This document shows, one piece after another, positions 35,701-43,774 of a stretch of 64,000 bases of DNA. The notes under the pieces were generated by a model. That model was given only the letters and a program-made list of their open reading frames with translations. It searched no databases and was not told where the DNA came from. This DNA is from Deferribacter thermophilus (GTDB lineage Bacteria > Chrysiogenota > Deferribacteres > Deferribacterales > Deferribacteraceae), in assembly GCF_049472675.1 (NCBI RefSeq), contig NZ_JAPNXM010000009.1:1-64000 (forward strand). Reading direction: 5' to 3'. Within the stretch, counting starts at the first letter, position 1; each line of letters starts with the position of its first letter. Both the position numbers and the translations under genes were made by a program.

Positions 35701-36355
35701 TTCCTTTAATTACAGGTCTTTCAGGATTTAAAGCTCTTTCTTTGTGCTTTCTAACCAACTCATCATCGATCATTGCTCTCATATCATCAAAGGAAAGCTG
35801 CTCTATTTTTTGAACTTCATGAGATGTTCTAAAGCCATCAAAAAAGTGTAGGAAAGGTACTCTTGACTCTAAACTAGAAGCCTGTGCTATTAGTGCAAAA
35901 TCCATTACTTCTTGTGGATTGTTGGATGCAAGTAATGCCCAACCGGTTTGTCTACAAGCCATTACATCAGAGTGATCTCCAAAAATTGATAAAGCGTGTG
36001 TAGCAACAGCCCTAGCACTTACATGAAATACAGTAGGTGTAAGCTCCCCAGCTATTTTGTACATGTTAGGGATCATTAAAAGAAGACCTTGAGATGCTGT
36101 AAAAGTAGTAGTTAAAGCGCCAGCAGAAAGTGAACCGTGACAAGCACCAGCAGCACCACCTTCAGATTGCATTTCTATTACTTTAGGAACAGTTCCCCAT
36201 ATATTTTTTTGCCCCTTTGCACTCATTTCATCAGCCAATTCACCCATAACAGATGATGGAGTAATTGGATAAATTGCTATTACTTCATTTGTAGCATGAG
36301 CCACATAAGCGGCTGCAGTATTACCATCTACATTTACATATTTTCTCTGAGACAT
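32786..36355 (-). CDS. nifJ: Pyruvate:ferredoxin (flavodoxin) oxidoreductase, single-chain
   Basis: Interconverts pyruvate and acetyl-CoA + CO2 with ferredoxin. From the ATG at 36355 (AGGAGG upstream) the protein has 1189 residues, the size of homodimeric PFOR. Visible in order are the pyrimidine-binding domain (YPITPSSVMGE), the CoA-binding and gamma-type domain, two ferredoxin clusters (CIQCGICSFVCPHAT and CTGCGACVYNCPAKSK), and the TPP domain with a proximal cluster (CAGCGETPYVRL) and GGDGWAYDIGYGGLDH. A start 9 codons earlier at 36382 lacks an RBS. In anaerobes such as Deferribacter the enzyme feeds central carbon flow in either direction. Transcribed alone, divergent from an acyl-CoA synthetase. 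Confidence -1.
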   Translation of the reverse strand: MSQRKYVNVDGNTAAAYVAHATNEVIAIYPITPSSVMGELADEMSAKGQKNIWGTVPKVIEMQSEGGAAGACHGSLSAGALTTTFTASQGLLLMIPNMYKIAGELTPTVFHVSARAVATHALSIFGDHSDVMACRQTGWALLASNNPQEVMDFALIAQASSLESRVPFLHFFDGFRTSHEVQKIEQLSFDDMRAMIDDELVRKHKERALNPERPVIKGTSQNPDVFFQSREAVNKYYEKVPSIVQKQMDKFFELTGRRYNLVDYVGAPDAEKVIVIMGSGADVAHETVEYLNSLGEKVGVLKIRLFRPFPLEAFINALPKTVKKIAVLDRTKEPGSLGEPLYLDVRTAIGEAMQKKMVNFNRYPVIVGGRYGLGSKDFTPAMVKAVFDNLDKDEPINGFSVGIKDDVTFKSLDYDPNWLTPQDDVFNGMFYGLGSDGTVGANKNSAKIIGELTDNFVQAYFVYDSKKSGSMTVSHVRFGKRPIRSSYLIQEADFVACHNFSFLEQYDILKPLKKGGIFLLNSIYTKDEVWDKLPKEVQEQIIEKEAKFYVINANKIAEEIGLGGRVNVILQTAFFKISNVIPFDKAVDAIKDAIKKTYGKYGDEVVNMNIKAVEAGMNEVYEVNYPKQITSNTKMHKYIDNPDAPEIVRKAISKMIAMEGDDIPVSWLPDDGTYPTGTSKYEKRNIALNVPEWDPEVCIQCGICSFVCPHATIRMKVYDPKYLENAPETFKAVDAKGKEFAGMKFTIQVSVEDCTGCGACVYNCPAKSKTDPTKKAINMVPQPPIREQESKNWEFFLTIPDLDYSKYNKATLKGSQLAPHLFEFSGACAGCGETPYVRLVTHLFGDRAIIANATGCSSIYGGNLPTTPYTKRADGRGPAWSNSLFEDNAEFGFGMSLAVEKFKQQATELLTELKDKVGADLAEEILNADQSDQVGIEKQRERVAKLKEILKGLDDNKAKLLYDVADYLIKKSIWIIGGDGWAYDIGYGGLDHVLAQKNNVNILVLDTEVYSNTGGQSSKATNIGSFAKFAFSGKENPKKDLGMMAMSYGHVYVAQVSLSNPAQCIKAFVEAESYDGPSLIIANSHCIAHGIDMSKGVEHQRLAVQSGYWLLYRFDPRLAEQGKNPLQLDTKELKKSVSEVLKAENRFRAVAKMFPDRAKMLAEALDESVKRRFSIYKQLATKLECSEEN

Positions 36356-36391
36356 TAAAACCTCCTTATTGAAATTTATCAATGATAAAAT

Positions 36392-36420
36392 TTTATAGCA
36401 CCTTAATCTATTTCAGTCAA
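36392..36420 (-). promoter_or_regulatory. Promoter of nifJ
   Basis: On the minus strand TTGACT (36415-36420), a 17-base spacer and TATAAA (36392-36397) lie about 37 bases before the nifJ ATG, a strong sigma-70-type match. Confidence -1.
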
Positions 36421-36506
36421 ATAATTTTCTTTGATTTTTCAGCATTTAAAGCTCACTTAAACTATAATTTTGTTTTAAATTGACTGTAAAATTTTTATAA
36501 AAAAAG

Positions 36507-36535
36507 TTGCAAAAAAAAGATTGTAGTGATATAAG
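36507..36535 (+). promoter_or_regulatory. Likely promoter of the acyl-CoA synthetase gene
   Basis: TTGCAA (36507-36512), 17 bases and TATAAG (36530-36535) lie about 50 bases upstream of the ATG. A second TATAAT-like box at about 36550 is also possible. Confidence -1.
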
Positions 36536-36586
36536 TTTGCTGTTGCTTTATAATATTTAGTATAATTAAACATGTTGGGGTGATAT

Positions 36587-38242
36587 ATGAAAGAATTTAG
36601 TTTTATTAAACAAACTATCGGGGATTATTTAAAACATATAGCTAAAGAGTATTCAGATAATGAAGCAGTTGTTTACCCTTTTAGAAATTTAAGGATGACT
36701 TATAAGGAGCTTGATGAATACACAGATAAGTTGGCGTATGCTTTATTAAAGTTGGGTGTAAAAAAAGGGGATCATGTAGCTGTTTGGGCTAATAATATCC
36801 CAGAGTGGATTTACCTTTTGTTTGCTACAGCAAAAATTGGTGCAGTCCTTGTTACAGTAAATACACTTTATAGGGAAAGAGAATTAGAGTATCTATTGAA
36901 ACAATCTGACAGTAAATTTTTGTTTTTGGTGGAGAAATATAAAACGCTAAATTATGTTGAGACTCTTTATAACATTTATCCAGAACTTAAAAAATCTAAA
37001 AAGTCAGAAAAATTTCCTTTGTTAGAAAAGGTAATTATTTTTGATGATGAAAAATATGATGGGATAATGAATTTTTCTGAATTGATTAAAAGGGGGGATG
37101 ATATTGATTATAAAAAGTTATATGAAGTTATGAATTCTTTGCACTATGATGATGTTATCAATATGCAGTACACATCGGGAACAACTGGTTTTCCAAAGGG
37201 TGTGATGCTTACACACTACAACATCTTGAATAATGCATATGCTATAGGTAATGTGATGAGGTTTACAGATAAAGATAGGTTGTGTATTCCAGTGCCATTT
37301 TTCCACTGTTTTGGACTCGTATTAAGTATTTTAGTGTGTTTAACACATGGTGCTACTATGGTGCCTGTTGAAAATTTTAATCCGATAGAGGTTTTAAAAA
37401 CTGTGGAAAAAGAAAAGTGTACAGCATTGCATGGCGTCCCTACAATGTTTATTTCTGAGCTTCAAGTTCTAGAGCATGAAAAGTTTGATATTTCTTCGCT
37501 TCGCACAGGTATCATGGCTGGCTCCCCTTGTCCAGTAGAGGTTATGAGAAAGGTTATGAACACTATGAATATGAAAGAGATAACAATCGTATATGGACAG
37601 ACTGAAGCATCTCCAGGTATTACGCAAACAAGGGTTGATGATGATATTGAAAAACGGGTTGCAACAGTTGGTAAAGAGCTACCGGGAGTGGAAGTAAAAA
37701 TTATAGACCCAACAACTGGCAAAGAGTGTCCACCTAATGTGGCTGGTGAGCTGTGTGCTAGAGGATATAATGTGATGAAAGGATATTATAAGATGGAAGA
37801 AGCCACCAAAAAAACTATTGATGAAGATGGTTGGTTACACACAGGTGATTTAGCTCTAAAAACTGAAGATGGTTATTATGTGATTACTGGAAGAATAAAG
37901 GATATGATAATAAGGGGTGGCGAAAACATTTATCCTAGAGAGATAGAAGACTTTCTTTATACTTATGATGCTATAGAAGATGTGCAGATTGTAGGCGTTC
38001 CTGATAAAAAATATGGTGAAGAAGTTATGGCTTTTATAAAATTGAAACCGAAATACAGAGGTAAGATTACATCTGATGATATTAGAGCATTTTGCAAAGG
38101 TAAGATTGCTGATTATAAGATTCCAAAGTATATTGAGTTTGTAGATGAATACCCAATGACAGCAAGCGGTAAAATTCAAAAATACAAGCTTAGAGAGATA
38201 GCAATAGAGAAGCTTAATTTGGAACCAGTATTTAATAAATAA
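36587..38242 (+). CDS. AMP-forming acyl-CoA synthetase
   Basis: An adenylate-forming ligase that activates a carboxylic acid to its CoA thioester. The 551 residues have the AMP-binding P-loop YTSGTTGFPKGVMLTH (about residue 190), YGQTEASP, the hinge TGRIKDMIIRGGENIYPREIE, and the C-terminal catalytic Lys in TASGKIQK. Layout and length resemble medium/long-chain (FadD-like) enzymes more than acetyl-CoA synthetase. The true substrate is uncertain. RBS GGGGTGAT is upstream of the ATG. Monocistronic and divergent from nifJ, though no metabolic link between the two is evident beyond CoA chemistry. Confidence -1.
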   Translation: MKEFSFIKQTIGDYLKHIAKEYSDNEAVVYPFRNLRMTYKELDEYTDKLAYALLKLGVKKGDHVAVWANNIPEWIYLLFATAKIGAVLVTVNTLYRERELEYLLKQSDSKFLFLVEKYKTLNYVETLYNIYPELKKSKKSEKFPLLEKVIIFDDEKYDGIMNFSELIKRGDDIDYKKLYEVMNSLHYDDVINMQYTSGTTGFPKGVMLTHYNILNNAYAIGNVMRFTDKDRLCIPVPFFHCFGLVLSILVCLTHGATMVPVENFNPIEVLKTVEKEKCTALHGVPTMFISELQVLEHEKFDISSLRTGIMAGSPCPVEVMRKVMNTMNMKEITIVYGQTEASPGITQTRVDDDIEKRVATVGKELPGVEVKIIDPTTGKECPPNVAGELCARGYNVMKGYYKMEEATKKTIDEDGWLHTGDLALKTEDGYYVITGRIKDMIIRGGENIYPREIEDFLYTYDAIEDVQIVGVPDKKYGEEVMAFIKLKPKYRGKITSDDIRAFCKGKIADYKIPKYIEFVDEYPMTASGKIQKYKLREIAIEKLNLEPVFNK

Positions 38243-38289
38243 ATTTAAATAATAAAATTTTGATTTGATGTTATTGTAAATTTATTAAA

Positions 38290-38317
38290 TTGACTTTAAT
38301 GTGAAAAATAATATTAT
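38290..38317 (+). promoter_or_regulatory. ktrB promoter with start site on the ATG
   Basis: TTGACT (38290-38295), 16 bases and TATTAT (38312-38317) are followed by 6 bases and then the ATG at 38324. The layout is the same as at radC and predicts a leaderless message. Confidence -1.
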
Positions 38318-38323
38318 GCTCGC

Positions 38324-39601
38324 ATGAAAAATATAAAGCTAAATCCCTGGACATATTTTATTTTAACATTTTTAATATTGATATTTATAGGTTCTATTCT
38401 TTTAAAATTTAAAGCAGCTTACAATGGGGAATTAAGCTATATTGATGCTCTGTTTACCTCGACATCTGCAGTTTGTGTAACTGGACTAATAGTTACAAAT
38501 ACATCAAATTTTACTCCATTTGGTCAATCAATAATATTGTTATTAATCCAATTGGGTGCTCTTGGTATAATGACTTTGAGTTCTTCACTTTATATTTTTT
38601 TGCGGGGTGAATTAGAATTAGATCAAAGGATAATGGTAGCAAAGTTGACAGATATTTTTGCATTACATGAAGTTGAAAGCATACTAGTTTATATTATTAA
38701 ATATACTTTTATCATTGAGTTTCTTGGAGCTATTTTTTTGAGTTTAGGATTTAAATTGCAGGGGTTTGATATTTTTGATTCAATGTATTATGGAGTATTT
38801 CATTCTATATCAGCATTTTGTAATGCTGGTTTTTCAACTTTTGATAACAGTCTTGTTAATACTAACAATATTATTAAAATAACAACGATGGTTTTAATCA
38901 TTTTAGGTGGGTTAGGGTATTATGTTTTTTTAGATTTGCAAAATTTTTATAAGAAAAAAAGGGTTAAGCTTCACACAAAGGTTGTTCTTTTAGCAACATC
39001 GATATTGATTTTAGCAGGTTTTGTTATTTTTAGCTTATTAGAAAAGGATATGGGGATAATAGATGGTCTGTTTCAGTCTGTTACTGCAAGAACAGCTGGT
39101 TTTAATACTGTGGATTTGACAAACTTACATAATATAAGTAAGTTTTTCATAATAATTTTGATGGTTATTGGTGCTTCTCCTGGTTCCACTGGTGGAGGTG
39201 TAAAAACAACTACCTTTTTTGTTGCCCTTGTATCAATAACGAAAGTTTTAAAAGGGGAAAATAGGATTATAATTTTCAAAAGACAAATCCCTTATCAAAC
39301 TATATTAAGAGCTTTTGCTTTGATATTTCTATATTTATTTGTTGATATAGTAGCTACATTGATTTTGTTATACTTATATGATTTTAGTTTTTTAAAAATG
39401 TTATTTGAAGTCACCTCTGCCTTAAGTACTGTGGGGCTAACATTGGGTATAACAACAAAACTAACATTAGCTGGTAAAATAGTCATAATTTTATGTATGT
39501 TTTTAGGAAGGGTTGGACCAGCTGCTTTAATAATGGCTATGCTGGGTAAAGAAAGGAAAAGCTTTATTCAATATCCTGAAGAAAAAGTTGTATTGGGGTG
39601 A
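38324..39601 (+). CDS. ktrB: Potassium uptake channel subunit KtrB/TrkH family
   Basis: The membrane subunit of a Ktr/Trk-type K+ uptake system. The 425 residues show four M1-P-M2 units with selectivity-loop glycines in TSAVCVTGLIV, ISAFCNAGFSTF, TARTAGFNTV, and SALSTVGLTLG. The intramembrane loop GASPGSTGGGVKTTT in the third unit fits KtrB. No Shine-Dalgarno is present, consistent with the promoter abutting the ATG. ktrA follows after 3 bases, so the two form the usual channel-plus-RCK pair. KtrB rather than TrkH is chosen because of the short length and single-RCK partner. Confidence -1.
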   Translation: MKNIKLNPWTYFILTFLILIFIGSILLKFKAAYNGELSYIDALFTSTSAVCVTGLIVTNTSNFTPFGQSIILLLIQLGALGIMTLSSSLYIFLRGELELDQRIMVAKLTDIFALHEVESILVYIIKYTFIIEFLGAIFLSLGFKLQGFDIFDSMYYGVFHSISAFCNAGFSTFDNSLVNTNNIIKITTMVLIILGGLGYYVFLDLQNFYKKKRVKLHTKVVLLATSILILAGFVIFSLLEKDMGIIDGLFQSVTARTAGFNTVDLTNLHNISKFFIIILMVIGASPGSTGGGVKTTTFFVALVSITKVLKGENRIIIFKRQIPYQTILRAFALIFLYLFVDIVATLILLYLYDFSFLKMLFEVTSALSTVGLTLGITTKLTLAGKIVIILCMFLGRVGPAALIMAMLGKERKSFIQYPEEKVVLG

Positions 39602-39604
39602 TTT

Positions 39605-40264
39605 ATGTTTGAAAAGGCAAAAGATGTCTTGGTAATAGGACTGGGAATTTTTGGTTATCAAGTTGCCGTAAAATTAGCAAAAGAGGGGTTGAATGTATTA
39701 GCTGTTGATAAAAATACAAAAATTATAAACCAGATAAAAGATGAAGTAACGGATGCGATTGTAGCAGATGCTGCCAATGAGGATGCTTTAAAAGAGTTAT
39801 CGGTTGATAAATTTGATAGAGTTATTTTAGGGTTAAGTGGTAATTTTGAAAGTTTAATCCTTTGTATCACTTATCTTAAAAAATTAGGAGCAAAATATAT
39901 TATTGCTAAGGCAAATACAGAGATACAAAAGGATATATTGCTAAAGATTGGTGCTGATGAAGTTATTTTGCCTGAAAAAGAGATTGCTATGAAATTGGCA
40001 GAAAAAATTGCCAGACCCAACATTTTAGATTTTTTTGAATTAGGGGATGAAACAGCTATTGCTACGGTAAAGGTGCCTGATAGATTTTATGAAAAAAGCC
40101 TGCAAGAAATAGATTTAAGGAAAAAGTATAATATAACTGCAATTATTTTGATTAGAGATGGTGAGACAAAGCTTATTAGGGATGCTTCTGTAAAGTTAAA
40201 AAGTGGTGATGAACTCGTAATAGCTGGTGATGAGGATAAAATTAAAGAGGTATTTTCAAAATAA
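39605..40264 (+). CDS. ktrA: Potassium uptake regulatory subunit KtrA (RCK)
   Basis: A cytoplasmic nucleotide-binding ring protein that gates KtrB. The 219 residues hold an RCK_N Rossmann domain (VIGLGIFGYQVAVKLAKEG, then VADAANEDAL) and an RCK_C domain (from about 135, ending GDELVIAGDEDKIKEVF). A single RCK unit, rather than the doubled one of TrkA, agrees with KtrA. It follows ktrB by 3 bases and ends at a hairpin shared with the convergent flavodiiron gene. Confidence -1.
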   Translation: MFEKAKDVLVIGLGIFGYQVAVKLAKEGLNVLAVDKNTKIINQIKDEVTDAIVADAANEDALKELSVDKFDRVILGLSGNFESLILCITYLKKLGAKYIIAKANTEIQKDILLKIGADEVILPEKEIAMKLAEKIARPNILDFFELGDETAIATVKVPDRFYEKSLQEIDLRKKYNITAIILIRDGETKLIRDASVKLKSGDELVIAGDEDKIKEVFSK

Positions 40265-40267
40265 AAG

Positions 40268-40291
40268 AGGCTATTGCCTATGCAATAGCCT
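40268..40291. terminator. Bidirectional hairpin between ktrA and the flavodiiron gene
   Basis: A perfect 10-bp stem (AGGCTATTGC/GCAATAGCCT) has a 4-base loop. On the minus strand CTTTTATTTT follows, so it terminates the flavodiiron transcript better than the ktr transcript. Confidence -1.
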
Positions 40292-41496
40292 TAATTTCCT
40301 TCTAAAACTTTTAATGCAAATTCTCTTCCCCATTCTTTAGCCTGTTCTAACTCTTCAGGTGAAGGGGTCATTTTTACCTTAAATGATGGTAATGGGAGTT
40401 TCATTCTCATAGTTCTTAATATATCTTCAGTCATTTTTATCCCTTCACCGCTCCATCCAAATGAGCCAAAAGCTCCAGCTTTTCTATTTGCAACATTTAA
40501 CACTACTAAATTTGCAAAAAGATTGAATATAGGTTTAGCAGCTTTTGCATTTAGAGTAGGGGAGCCAATTAATAAACCATGAGAAATTTCTATTTCATCA
40601 ATGATTTCATTCATATTATCTGCAGCAGCATCAAACATTTTAACTTTCACACTTGTTTCTTCAATCCCTTCTTTTATTTTGTCAGCAAGCATTTTAGTGT
40701 TACCATAAGCAGTTCCGTAAACTATTGTAATTTGAGTATATGGGTTATTCATATAATATCTATTAGCCTGTTCTTTGTAAAAGTTTAGATAGTAATCAAT
40801 ATCCTCTCTTAAAATAGGTCCATGAGATGGACAAACCATATCTATTTGAATACCTTCTATTTTTTTGAATGCCTTTAATATGTGTTCTTTATATGGTCTC
40901 ATTATCATGCTGTAATAGAATCTAAAAGCAGCTTTTGCTTCTTCTTTATTTTCTAATTTATCGTTGAATAGATTAAAATCACAATAATGAGCACCAAGAA
41001 AATCACATGGGAAAAGGATATGATCTTCCACCAAGTATGTAAACATTGTGTCTGGCCAGTGTAAGAATGGGGTGTGGTAAAATGTTAATGTTTTACCACC
41101 TAGATCTATAGAGTCTCCATCAGTAACTGCTCTTCCTTTGTATTCTTTGTTAATTATGTTATCTACAAATGATTTTGCAGTTTTTGAATAGACTACTTCT
41201 ATATTTGGATTTCTATCTACTATCGCAGGTAATGTACCTGAGTGATCAGGTTCATTATGATTTAAGATAATGTAGTCGATTTCTGAAATAGGGCATACTT
41301 CTTCTATGGTTTTTATATATTCATCTGTAAAATTTTTCTTATTGGCTTCTATTAAAGCTTTTTTCTTTTCTCCTATTACTAAATAACTGTTATAAGTGGT
41401 ACCATGCTCAGTAGGTATTACGATATCAAAGATTTCTAAATCTGGATCAAATACACCAACCCAATATATGTTATCCTTAATTTTTACTGCACCCAT
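40291..41496 (-). CDS. fprA: A-type flavodiiron protein (rubredoxin:oxygen/NO oxidoreductase)
   Basis: Reduces O2 to water or NO to N2O with electrons from rubredoxin. The 401 residues have a beta-lactamase-like diiron domain (residues about 1-250) with the ligand motif HNEPDHSG, the downstream His/Asp residues in PFLHWPDTM and CDFLGAHYCD, and a C-terminal flavodoxin domain (about 255-395) with the FMN loop YGTAYGNTKMLAD. GGAGG precedes the ATG. Rubredoxin lies 44 bases upstream on the same strand, its natural electron donor. Fits oxygen detoxification in an anaerobe. Confidence -1.
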   Translation of the reverse strand: MGAVKIKDNIYWVGVFDPDLEIFDIVIPTEHGTTYNSYLVIGEKKKALIEANKKNFTDEYIKTIEEVCPISEIDYIILNHNEPDHSGTLPAIVDRNPNIEVVYSKTAKSFVDNIINKEYKGRAVTDGDSIDLGGKTLTFYHTPFLHWPDTMFTYLVEDHILFPCDFLGAHYCDFNLFNDKLENKEEAKAAFRFYYSMIMRPYKEHILKAFKKIEGIQIDMVCPSHGPILREDIDYYLNFYKEQANRYYMNNPYTQITIVYGTAYGNTKMLADKIKEGIEETSVKVKMFDAAADNMNEIIDEIEISHGLLIGSPTLNAKAAKPIFNLFANLVVLNVANRKAGAFGSFGWSGEGIKMTEDILRTMRMKLPLPSFKVKMTPSPEELEQAKEWGREFALKVLEGN

Positions 41497-41509
41497 TTCC
41501 GCCTCCTTA

Positions 41510-41537
41510 AAAAGAAAAAGGGGCTTGCTGCCCCTTT
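41510..41537 (-). terminator. Terminator between rubredoxin and flavodiiron genes
   Basis: On the minus strand AAAGGGGC and GCCCCTTT form an 8-bp stem with a 5-base loop, followed by TTCTTTTT. It lies 3 bases after the rubredoxin stop, so it would make rubredoxin more abundant than its partner. Confidence -1.
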
Positions 41538-41540
41538 GTA

Positions 41541-41702
41541 TTAATCTTGTGGTTCAAACGCGTCTTTACCTGCACCACATTCAGGGCAAACCCAATCTTC
41601 AGGGATATCTTCAAAAGCTGTGCCAGGTTCAACACCGTTATCTGGGTCACCTATTTCAGGATCATAAATCCAACCACATATAGTACAAACATATTTTTTC
41701 AT
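41541..41702 (-). CDS. Rubredoxin
   Basis: A 53-residue one-iron electron carrier. Both Cys pairs are present: CTICGWIYDPEIGDP at residues 6-9 and CPECGAGKDAFEP at 39-42. The conserved aromatic residues and the usual spacing mark a typical type I rubredoxin. AGGAGGTG lies 5 bases before the ATG. It precedes fprA with a hairpin terminator between them and most likely donates electrons to the flavodiiron enzyme. Confidence -1.
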   Translation of the reverse strand: MKKYVCTICGWIYDPEIGDPDNGVEPGTAFEDIPEDWVCPECGAGKDAFEPQD

Positions 41703-41751
41703 ATTTACACCTCCTAGTTTAGAATTATTATAAATTATGTTATAATTTTTG

Positions 41752-42747
41752 TCAAATATTTTTAACCTCTGTATTATTCAAATCAAAACCTAATTTTTTT
41801 AATATCCTTTTTTTCAAAATATCCACAACTTCCTCATAGGTTTTATTATTTAATGAGATTTGCCCACCTGCGGACTTCATATGTCCGCCACCAGTGCCTA
41901 GGCCTCTTACAATCTGTAATGCAATAAGCCCCACTTTTTTTCTTAATGACTTGCACCTTAATGAGAAATAACACATGTCATCAATGTAACCTATTACAAA
42001 AGTCCACTTAATATCTCTCATTCTAAGTAGAAAGTCCGATGTCTCTGCGATTAGATCTGCATTTCTAACCTCATATAGATTACAAAAAATTAGATCATCA
42101 ATTATTTCGCTGTTTTCTATAGCCTTTTTTAAATTTTTAAAATAATATTTTGGTAATTCAGGGGACTCAATCTTGGATAGTTTTTTCAGCGAGATTTTTG
42201 GTAATAAAAAACTCATCATTTCTAAATCAGCTTTAGAATTGTTTCTTCCAGAACCGATAGTATCAGTTTTTATTCCGTAATATAATGCTGTAGAAACATA
42301 TCTATCTGGATTTAAGCCCAAAGTCTTAATATATTCTGTAATGATTGTGGATGTAGAGCCAATATCATTTCTTATATCGTAAATTTGTGCTTTAGCAGTT
42401 GCTTTTCTAAAATTGTGATGGTCAATAACAATATGGGGGAAGTAACCATCAGGTATATATACATTCCCTGCTGTAGGTTGTGAGTCGACTAAAATTAAAG
42501 TATCGTATCGGGCAAAATTTAACTTTTTAGATTTATGCATATCTATTTTACATTCTTTTACTAACTCTCTATTTTCTGCTCGTCCAATAAGACCATCATA
42601 GGCAATAGTACATCTTTTTTTATACACTGTATAAAAGATGTATTTTAAACCGTTTGCAGCTGCTATGGTATCTGGATCTGGGTTGTTGTGAGTTAATATA
42701 AGTATTTTTCTTGCTGGTTTAACCAGCTCTAATATTTTATCAATCAT
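41752..42747 (-). CDS. DHH-family phosphoesterase (NrnA-like)
   Basis: A 331-residue DHH/DHHA1 phosphoesterase. The DHH domain has ILTHNNPDPDTIAAANGL (first Asp cluster), the LVDSQPTAG segment (second Asp) and IDHHNFRKA. The DHHA1 domain near the C-terminus carries GTGGGHMKSAGGQI. Related proteins (NrnA, GdpP-type) cut oligoribonucleotides, pAp or cyclic dinucleotides; which substrate applies here cannot be seen. The start overlaps the end of the preceding gene by 8 bases. It is the last gene of the accD-to-DHH run. Confidence -1.
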   Translation of the reverse strand: MIDKILELVKPARKILILTHNNPDPDTIAAANGLKYIFYTVYKKRCTIAYDGLIGRAENRELVKECKIDMHKSKKLNFARYDTLILVDSQPTAGNVYIPDGYFPHIVIDHHNFRKATAKAQIYDIRNDIGSTSTIITEYIKTLGLNPDRYVSTALYYGIKTDTIGSGRNNSKADLEMMSFLLPKISLKKLSKIESPELPKYYFKNLKKAIENSEIIDDLIFCNLYEVRNADLIAETSDFLLRMRDIKWTFVIGYIDDMCYFSLRCKSLRKKVGLIALQIVRGLGTGGGHMKSAGGQISLNNKTYEEVVDILKKRILKKLGFDLNNTEVKNI

Positions 42748-43774
42748 TTTGAAAGTCGATAACTATTTGCCCTTCTGCAAAATTTATAATATTGTACTTA
42801 TTACTGTTTTTCAAGAGTTTTAGTTTTGCAATGAGATCTTCAGTGTTAAAGACAGAGTTGACATCGAATATAGCTTCATCCATAGAAAAAGATTTTACTT
42901 TATATTCTGTGATATATCTTCTATTGCTTAACTCTTCTAATAGATTTTGTATAGGGGTGAAATTTCTAAAATTTATAAAAGTTATTGTTATTAATTGATT
43001 ATTTTTCTCAAAAGTAGGTAACTTTATATAATTGTTTTTTATGTATTTTAATGCTCTATCTAATGAGGAGATATAAGAGTCTTTTAAACATTCATCTAAG
43101 TCAGCTTTATTGGATTTGGTAGAAATTATTTTTATTGTTTTAAATTTACGATTTTTAGTAAAAGTGTCCACACTTAATTCAGTTTTACAGATTTCATTAA
43201 AGCTGTCATCTTCTATCTGTTTAAAGTTAATAATTAATAGATATTTTGCATCATTTTTAGTGAATTCATTTAAAATATCATCATAGGTTGGATTTGCAGG
43301 AAGATTAAAAAGGAAATTTCCCTGATATTTTAAAGACAAATCGTACTTTTCAAATGTCTTGTTAATATTTTCATCATTAAGATTTTCTATTGGAGTAAAA
43401 GAGTAAAAAACAATAGACTGTTTTAGAGTATTGAAGAAGAGCGGGAGATCTTCAACCGTAATTTCATCAACATCAACGAGTAAGTGATAATAAACGGTAT
43501 ACTCTTTAACATATCGATCTAATATTTTGTAAGATTTTATGAATCTAATAAAGTCAGAAGTAATTTCAGGGATTTTACTTTTATCAACTGTGATGTATTC
43601 AAAATGTTTTTTTATAGCAGATATCAAAGCGTTGTTTAAAGCATTCTTATCCGCAACTTTTAGATTATTGTTTTCAATTATTGCTTCACCAATACTTTCA
43701 TAAGTAGCACTAAAACTTGAAGCTGCAAAACTAAATATTATTAAGATAAGAACTAACAGTTTTTTCAATGGCAT
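42740..43774 (-). CDS. Exported protein of unknown function
   Basis: I do not recognise this family. The 344-residue protein starts with a signal peptide (hydrophobic about 6-22, cleavage near SFS/AT). The N-terminal region (GEAIIENNNLKVADKNALNNAL, then KILDRYVKEYTVYYHLLVDV) resembles the FlgT_N/DUF2066 type of exported protein, which is tentative. The ATG at 43774 sits 1 base after an AGAGG, so the TTG two codons later (43768) may be the real start. The first 44 bases overlap the epimerase gene. Its position between lptD and a DHH gene points to the envelope, without naming a function. Confidence -1.
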   Translation of the reverse strand: MPLKKLLVLILIIFSFAASSFSATYESIGEAIIENNNLKVADKNALNNALISAIKKHFEYITVDKSKIPEITSDFIRFIKSYKILDRYVKEYTVYYHLLVDVDEITVEDLPLFFNTLKQSIVFYSFTPIENLNDENINKTFEKYDLSLKYQGNFLFNLPANPTYDDILNEFTKNDAKYLLIINFKQIEDDSFNEICKTELSVDTFTKNRKFKTIKIISTKSNKADLDECLKDSYISSLDRALKYIKNNYIKLPTFEKNNQLITITFINFRNFTPIQNLLEELSNRRYITEYKVKSFSMDEAIFDVNSVFNTEDLIAKLKLLKNSNKYNIINFAEGQIVIDFQND

